From positions 1-28,601 of the forward strand of contig DJWE01000086.1 of NCBI GenBank assembly GCA_002441465.1: a DNA stretch of 28,601 bases. The letters are read 5' to 3'. Of the stretch, positions 24,302 to 28,601 are shown piece by piece; within the stretch, counting starts at the first letter, position 1, and each line of letters opens with the position of its first letter. The position numbers were made by a program, and so were the translations under genes. The notes beneath the pieces were generated by a model, which saw only the letters and a program-made list of their open reading frames with translations, was not told the origin of the DNA and did not search any database. The stretch comes from Propionibacteriaceae bacterium UBA6238 (GTDB lineage: Bacteria; Actinomycetota; Actinomycetes; Propionibacteriales; Propionibacteriaceae).

Positions 24302-24380
24302 GGCTCATCGCAATCGGGGGTGTAGTTGCTGCCTGAAGCCGCCGGTCTCGAGCAGCGGTCGAGCGGTCTGGTTGGCTGGG
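24302..24380 (-). pseudogene. ISL3 end plus 3' scrap of a transposase gene
   Basis: The plus-strand sequence from 24302 (GGCTCATCGCAATCGGGGGTG) aligns with the intact ISL3 end at 25120. Further in, the minus strand reads RPLLETGGFRQQLHP and stop, matching the C-terminus SLLETGGFRSQLVHP of the second ISL3 transposase. Similarity ends near 24380, just before the TnpR-like start. It is a leftover left end of a related ISL3 (IS1096-like) element. The DNA between it and the operator (24217-24301) holds nothing I recognise. Confidence 0.7.
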
Positions 24381-24383
24381 GGT

Positions 24384-25118
24384 GTGCCGAAGAAGAAGCG
24401 GAAGAGTAAGAGCGGCGTGTCCAGGGTCGGTGCGGATCTGGCGTTGCTCCAGACGTTGACGGCGAATGCCGGCCGCGACATGTTCGCTGGGATGTTCGAT
24501 GAACCGACGCCGGAGGTGCGGGAGGTGCCGGAGCGGGCGCGGGGCTTCCGGGTGCGGGTCGACCTGATGTACGCCAAGCCGCCGATCTGGCGTCGTCTCG
24601 ACCTGCCCACCGACCTCATGCTCGATGAGTTGCATGACGTGTTGCAGGTCGCGATGGGCTGGGAGGACGGCCATCTGCACAAGTTTGGTGTCGGTGTGGA
24701 CCAGCATACTCGTGCCTATTTCGTCACTGGATCCGATCTGAGCGAAGGCGACGAAGGCGTCGCCGAAGACGACGTACGGCTTGACCAGGTGGTGTCTGCC
24801 CAGGGCGACCGGCTCTTCTATGACTACGACTTCGGCGACGGATGGGAGCACGTGCTGGTGGTCGAAGAAGTTCTCGACGATCCGCCAGCGGATCCGGTCT
24901 GCCTGAAGGGCAAGATGGCCTGCCCGCCGGAGGACTGCGGCGGCCTGGGCGGCTACGAGGAGCTCGCCGATTGGGTTCGTGGCGGATACGACCCGGCGGC
25001 GACGCCCATGGGGCTCGGTGCCGAGGAGATGCGGGACTGGCTGCCCCAGGACTGGCATCCGGACCGTTTCTCGGTGGATGAGACCAACGACGCTCTGGCC
25101 GCCCTGACTACGGGGTGA
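24384..25118 (+). CDS. IS1096-type TnpR / plasmid pRiA4b ORF-3 family protein
   Basis: This protein of about 244 residues has the pRiA4b ORF-3-like domain (PRiA4_ORF3) over about residues 50-235. Its markers are FRVRVDLMYAKPPIWRRLDLP, LDELHDVLQVAMGWEDGHLHKF, the strongly conserved FYDYDFGDGWEHVL, and CPPEDCGGLGGYEEL. This family is the passenger gene (tnpR) of ISL3 elements such as IS1096, and its function is not established; resolvase-like catalytic motifs are absent. The GTG at 24384 is chosen because upstream codons belong to the ISL3 scrap. The N-terminus is very basic. The stop codon overlaps the tip of the neighbouring ISL3 inverted repeat at 25117. Confidence 0.85.
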   Translation: MPKKKRKSKSGVSRVGADLALLQTLTANAGRDMFAGMFDEPTPEVREVPERARGFRVRVDLMYAKPPIWRRLDLPTDLMLDELHDVLQVAMGWEDGHLHKFGVGVDQHTRAYFVTGSDLSEGDEGVAEDDVRLDQVVSAQGDRLFYDYDFGDGWEHVLVVEEVLDDPPADPVCLKGKMACPPEDCGGLGGYEELADWVRGGYDPAATPMGLGAEEMRDWLPQDWHPDRFSVDETNDALAALTTG

Positions 25119-26534
25119 GGGCTCTTCACTGCTGAGGGTGAACGAGCTGGGATCTGAAGCCGCCGGTTTCGAGCAGTGATCTGGCGATGTAGTTGGTCAG
25201 GTTGCGGAACCCGAGCGCTGAGCCACGCAGATGCTCGAGCCGTCCGTTGATCGCCTCGGTGGGGCCGTTGGATGTGCCGGGCCGGTCAAAGTAGGCGAGC
25301 ACGTCGCCGGCTCGCTTCTTTAGCGTTCGGCCCAGCGTGACGAGCTCGGTCAGTGCCTTCGGGACACCGGCGCTGAGGGAGTCGATAAGCTTGACCATCA
25401 GCTCGCGACCTTGGCGTCGGTCTTCGTGGCGGTAGGCGGTGATCATCCGTTGGTAGATGCCCCAGGTGGCTTCGACCTCGACGTGGGTCCCGTCGGCGAA
25501 CAGCGCCCTCAGGCGGGCGGCCTGCTTGTCGGTGAGGAGGTCTGCACCGGTGTGCAGGGTGCGGCGTGCGGAGTAGAGCGGGTCGCCCTTGTGGCCACGG
25601 TGGCCGTGGATCGCCAGCTGGACACGGCGGCGGCACTCGTCGAGTGCCTGCCCGGCCAAGCGGACGACATGGAAGGGATCCACGACAGCGACGGCCTCGG
25701 GGAGTTCCTCGGCGGCGGCGGTCTTGAAGCCGGTGAAGCCGTCCATCGCCACCACCTCGACGGCGGCGCGCCACGCGTCGGGACGTTGGTTGAGCCAGGT
25801 CTTGAAAGCCTGCTGGGAGCGGCCTTCGACCATGTCCAGCAGTCGCGCTGGTCCGGCGCCGTCGCGGATCCCGGTGAGGTCGATGATCACAGTGACGTAC
25901 TTGTCGCCGCGCCGGGCGTGTCTCCAGACGTGCTCGTCGACGCCGATCGCGGTGACGCCGTCGAACCTGTTGGTGTCCTCGATCAGGACCCGCTTGCCCT
26001 CGGCCAGGCCCGCGTCGTTGGCGGTGTTCCAGGCGATCCCGAGGCCTTCAGCGATGCGGGCGACGGTCAGGTGCTGGACCACGATCGCCTCCAGCGCCCA
26101 GCGCAGCCCGCGGCGCGACAGCTTCGCCCGCGGCTCGGCCGCCAGGCTGGTGTCCTGGCGCCACACGTGCCCGCAACCGGAGCAGCGGTAGCGGCGCACG
26201 ACCACCTCCAGCGTGGTCGGCCGCCAGCCAGAGGCTCATGCGCCAGCCGCCGGACCACGGTGTCGCGTGGCGTGCCTTCGCAGCCACAGCGACGGCACCA
26301 CTGGTCCGGTTCGACGACCCGGCACGCGAGCACCGCGCGGTCGGGCTCAAGACGCTGGCCCGTGGCTACGAGGCCGAGCTCGTCGAGTCGGCAGAACGTG
26401 GTCAGGTCGGGACAGGCGAAGCCCGCCTGCGGGGTAGCGTCAGGCACGTCGCGGTCTTCCGGATGGTGAGCGTGAGAACTTCCATCTTCGGAAGACCTCG
26501 ACGCCGGCTACACCCTCAACTGTGAAGAGCCCTC
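25117..26534 (-). mobile_element. ISL3-family element, second copy (different subgroup)
   Basis: The ends GAGGGCTCTTCAC (25117 onward, and inverted at 26534) match at 22 of 24 bases. The element is about 1.42 kb and is filled by one transposase gene on the minus strand. No 8-bp target duplication is apparent at any of the plausible tip positions, so neighbouring DNA may have been rearranged. Confidence 0.85.
25126..26447 (-). pseudogene. ISL3-family transposase, single-base frameshift
   Basis: Repaired, this is a 440-residue transposase. The N-terminal zinc-finger Cys pairs are WCRRCG and CSGCGHVW, the HTH is near HLTVARIAEGLGIAWNTA, and the DDE core has Asp in AIGVDEHVWRH, Asp in VAMDGFTGFKTA and Glu in PTEAINGRLEHL. 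The first 75 codons (from ATG 26447) run to LAHEPL. The remainder is one base out of phase from about 26229. Adding one G in the GGC run gives LAHEPLGWRPTTLEVV, the normal family sequence, so a one-base deletion is the lesion. Its 3' end nearly touches the inverted repeat. Confidence 0.9.
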
Positions 26535-26624
26535 AAACCGGGCACGCGATGCCGTCGTCCTCACCCGTGAAGCGCGCCGGAGCCGCACTTATGCATTCAG
26601 GCAGGTAGCAGGCAGGGTCGCCGA

Positions 26625-26730
26625 AACGAACATGTGCCCGCCCCAGGTTCCTTGGGGCGATGTCCTCGGCGACACCACCGACGCCGCGGCCATGCGCGAC
26701 TGCCTCCTGCACCGTTCCGTGGTCCTCGAC
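26625..26730 (+). pseudogene. IstB-like C-terminal fragment
   Basis: A short frame reads WGDVLGDTTDAAAMRDCLLHRSVVLD. Its order matches the C-terminal part of IstB (WGxVFGD, AAAMIDRLLHHxVVL), including that of the intact istB in this window. Nothing before or after is recognisable. It is probably a remnant of another IS21 element, unrelated to the intact copy. Confidence 0.4.
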
Positions 26731-26755
26731 CGATCGCGTCAAGGAGAAGGCGAGA

Positions 26756-27037
<282 letters not shown>

Positions 27038-27116
27038 CAGGTGGGTGACCCCGCCGCGACCGGCTCGGCAGCCAATGAGCGGCTCATGGCGATCATTCCG
27101 CCCTTGCTGGAGCAAT

Positions 27117-27243
27117 GATCAGAACCTGTGGATGGCGCTCGGCGAGGTGACGTGAAGCGGACGTACCTCCCGAGCAGGATCGAAGCAATCACAAGGTTCT
27201 GATCAGGGTCGGCGTTGGCGCGCCGGCTCGGGAAGGTACGTCC
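27117..27243. repeat. Two interlocking inverted repeats upstream of the IS256 fragment
   Basis: GATCAGAACCTGTG (27117-27130) pairs with CACAAGGTTCTGATC (27190-27204), with one bulged base. GGACGTACCTCCCGAGC (27159-27175) pairs with GCTCGGGAAGGTACGTCC (27226-27243), again with one bulge. The order is A-B-A'-B', so the two stems interlock like a pseudoknot or mark overlapping element ends. The second arm stops exactly at the transposase ATG. Confidence 0.75.
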
Positions 27244-27594
27244 ATGCTCAAGGTAGTTCACGACGCCGAGGTGTCCAACGAGCCCGCCGGTGGGTCGCTG
27301 CTCGACGAGATCGTGCGTGACGGGGCCCGGCAGATGTTGGCGGCGGCGCTGCAGGCCGAGGTCGCCGCCTACATAGAGGCGTTCGCTGGCGAGCTCGACG
27401 AGGCCGGTCACCGGTTGGTGGTCCGCAACGGCCACCACGTTGAGCGCGAGGTGACGACCGCGGCCGGAGCGGTCCCGGTGCGTGCGCCGCGGGTCAACGA
27501 CAAGCGCGTCGACCCGGTGACCGGGGAGCGTCAGCGGTTCTCCTCCGCGATCCTGCCGGCGTGGGCGCGGAAGTCGCCGAAGGTGGCCGAGGTG
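27244..27594 (+). pseudogene. IS256-family transposase, N-terminal fragment
   Basis: The first 117 residues of an IS256 (Transposase_mut) protein remain: SLLDEIVRDGARQMLAAALQ, the RRLVVRNGHH-type segment, APRVNDKRVDPVTGER, and RFSSAILPAWARKSPKVAEV. Similarity ends at that point, where LPLLYLHGLSSGDF normally follows. The catalytic DDE core is missing. The open frame drifts on to 27660 in unrelated sequence. It faces the IS1182 fragment across 43 unassigned bases. Confidence 0.9.
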
Positions 27595-27637
27595 GAGTCC
27601 GCCGCGGACTTGCCCCGCCGGGAGAACCCCCGGATTC

Positions 27638-28438
27638 CGACTCCGGATCGGTGGTGTTGACCTTCTTCTGCTGGTGCCCCGCCTTGTCCGCAGGTGCCTT
27701 CGGCTTGCGGCCGCGAAGCTTCGAACCGCGCCGGGCCTCCTCGGCCGCACGCCGAGCCAGATGCTCGGCATGGGCTGCCGTCTCGGCCTCAAGTTCGGCG
27801 TCCAGCCGCTGCTTGGCGGCCTTGAACCGGCGCCGGCGATCGGCCCGGCCCCGCAGCACCGCCGGCGGCTCACCGCCACGATCTGGGCCGTGTTCGGCGT
27901 CCTCGGCCGCATCGGCAGCCTCCGCGTCGGCGAACATCTCATCGACCGCCTTGTCGATGGAGTCCTGGGTGCGGTTGCGGGCCATCGATGCCGGCGCGGC
28001 CATCTTCGTGCCGTCCACCGCGACCAGCCCCACGCTGGTCATCCCCGCCTTCGCGCACAGCCGCAGCGAGGCAGTGAACAGCGACTTCAACGCGGTCTCG
28101 TGACGCGACCGGAACCGGGCGATGGTGGTGTGGTCAGGTGCCGCGTTGCCGCACACCACCCGGAAAGCGACATCGACATAGCAGGCACGCTCGATCTTGC
28201 GGGAGGAGACCAGCCCGGTGCAGTAGGCGTACAACAACAGCGCCACCATCGTCTTCGGGTGACGTGCCGCGCCACCCCAGCCATCAGCGCGGTAGCCGGC
28301 GTAGAACGTGGTCAGGTCCATCTCCTCGACTGCGTCCAGCACGAAGTAGGCCAGGTCATCCTCAGGCAGCCAGTCGGTGATCGAGGGAGGCATCAAGAAC
28401 AACTGGTCATGGTCCTCGGCTACGAAGTTGTACCTCAC
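27638..28438 (-). pseudogene. IS1182-family transposase, N-terminal fragment
   Basis: About 267 residues remain. The N-terminal DUF772-type segment (LPEDDLAYFVLDAVEEMDL, HPKTMVALLLYAYCTGLVSSRKIE, ACYVDVAFRVVCGNAAPDHTTIARFR) is followed by VAVDGTKMAAPAS with the first catalytic Asp, then a long charged coiled-coil insert. The family's conserved VNTTDPES sits at the break; the rest of the DDE domain is gone. The frame continues in unrelated sequence to 27494, opposite the IS256 fragment. The ATG at 28438 looks like the natural start. Confidence 0.9.
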
Positions 28439-28489
28439 GAGAAAGAATCCTGCCGCCTCACCCCGACGGACTCACCGACCGACACACCC

Positions 28490-28601
28490 ATGAGCTACCC
28501 CGGAGGTTCGCGCAACAGGCTCGAGGGCAAGCGAGTAGGCAGGCTGACCTACGAAGATCTCTTTGCGCGAGCTGTCAGGGTCTGGACGTGGGGCTCGAGT
28601 G
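28490..28601 (+). CDS. Possible start of an unidentified gene, cut by the window edge
   Basis: From ATG 28490 the frame stays open to the window end (37 codons, starting MSYPGGSRNRLEGKRVG). I do not recognise it, and no clear ribosome-binding site is visible. It may be real or chance. The rest of 28439-28601 should contain the end of the IS1182 element, but I could not place it. Confidence 0.25.
   Translation, partial: MSYPGGSRNRLEGKRVGRLTYEDLFARAVRVWTWGSS

Noticed and set aside
24384..24410. PKKKRK motif at the N-terminus of the TnpR-like protein as a nuclear localisation signal
   Set aside because: It resembles the SV40 signal only by chance; a basic N-terminus is common in DNA-binding proteins of bacteria.

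Overview
The window is high-GC DNA, almost certainly from an actinomycete. The evidence is G/C-rich third positions in the flanks, GTG starts, DoxX/HxlR and MarR/MFS modules, and IS families common in Nocardioides, Rhodococcus and Mycobacterium relatives. The genus assignment is inference only. The window is an IS-rich accessory region (chromosomal island or plasmid) with an intact, compact catabolic operon at its centre.

Layout. (1) 1-4418: small transport and stress modules. These are a TetR-type regulator; a MarR regulator translationally coupled to an MFS exporter, with a perfect palindromic operator; and a DoxX/DUF5519-like pair divergent from an HxlR regulator, with a 14-bp-arm palindrome between them. 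(2) 4419-10061: mobile-element debris. It holds an IS110-family transposase with an in-frame TGA, a structured non-coding stretch, and an ISL3-family element (6118-9764) that has itself been invaded by an IS21-family element (6177-8328, 5-bp target duplication AACGG). An IS3-type transposase scrap ends about 6 nt from the operon's last stop codon. (3) 10062-24216: twelve (thirteen with the regulator) tightly packed genes on the minus strand, visibly lower in GC than the flanks. Transcription order: TetR regulator, lipoprotein solute-binding protein, two LIV-type permeases, two LIV-type ATPases, an unusual crotonase, an NDP-forming acyl-CoA synthetase, two acyl-CoA dehydrogenases, a second crotonase, an AMP-forming acyl-CoA ligase, and an MBL-fold hydrolase. 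(4) 24302-28601: an ISL3 end remnant, a TnpR-like passenger gene, a second ISL3 element with a one-base frameshift, then a graveyard of IstB-like, acyl-CoA-synthetase, IS256 and IS1182 fragments.

How the genes may work together (inference). The ABC importer takes up an unidentified carboxylic acid, and one or both CoA ligases activate it. The paired dehydrogenases, which look like the two subunits of a heteromeric steroid-type enzyme, oxidise it. The two crotonases, neither with the canonical hydratase glutamate pair, and the MBL hydrolase carry out later isomerisation, ring-opening or hydrolysis. The TetR protein probably represses the whole operon through a palindrome next to its promoter. 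The substrate cannot be read from the sequence.

Every full-length transposase reading frame except istB carries a small disabling lesion, whereas all catabolic genes are intact. This suggests an old, settled acquisition retained by selection on the catabolic operon.
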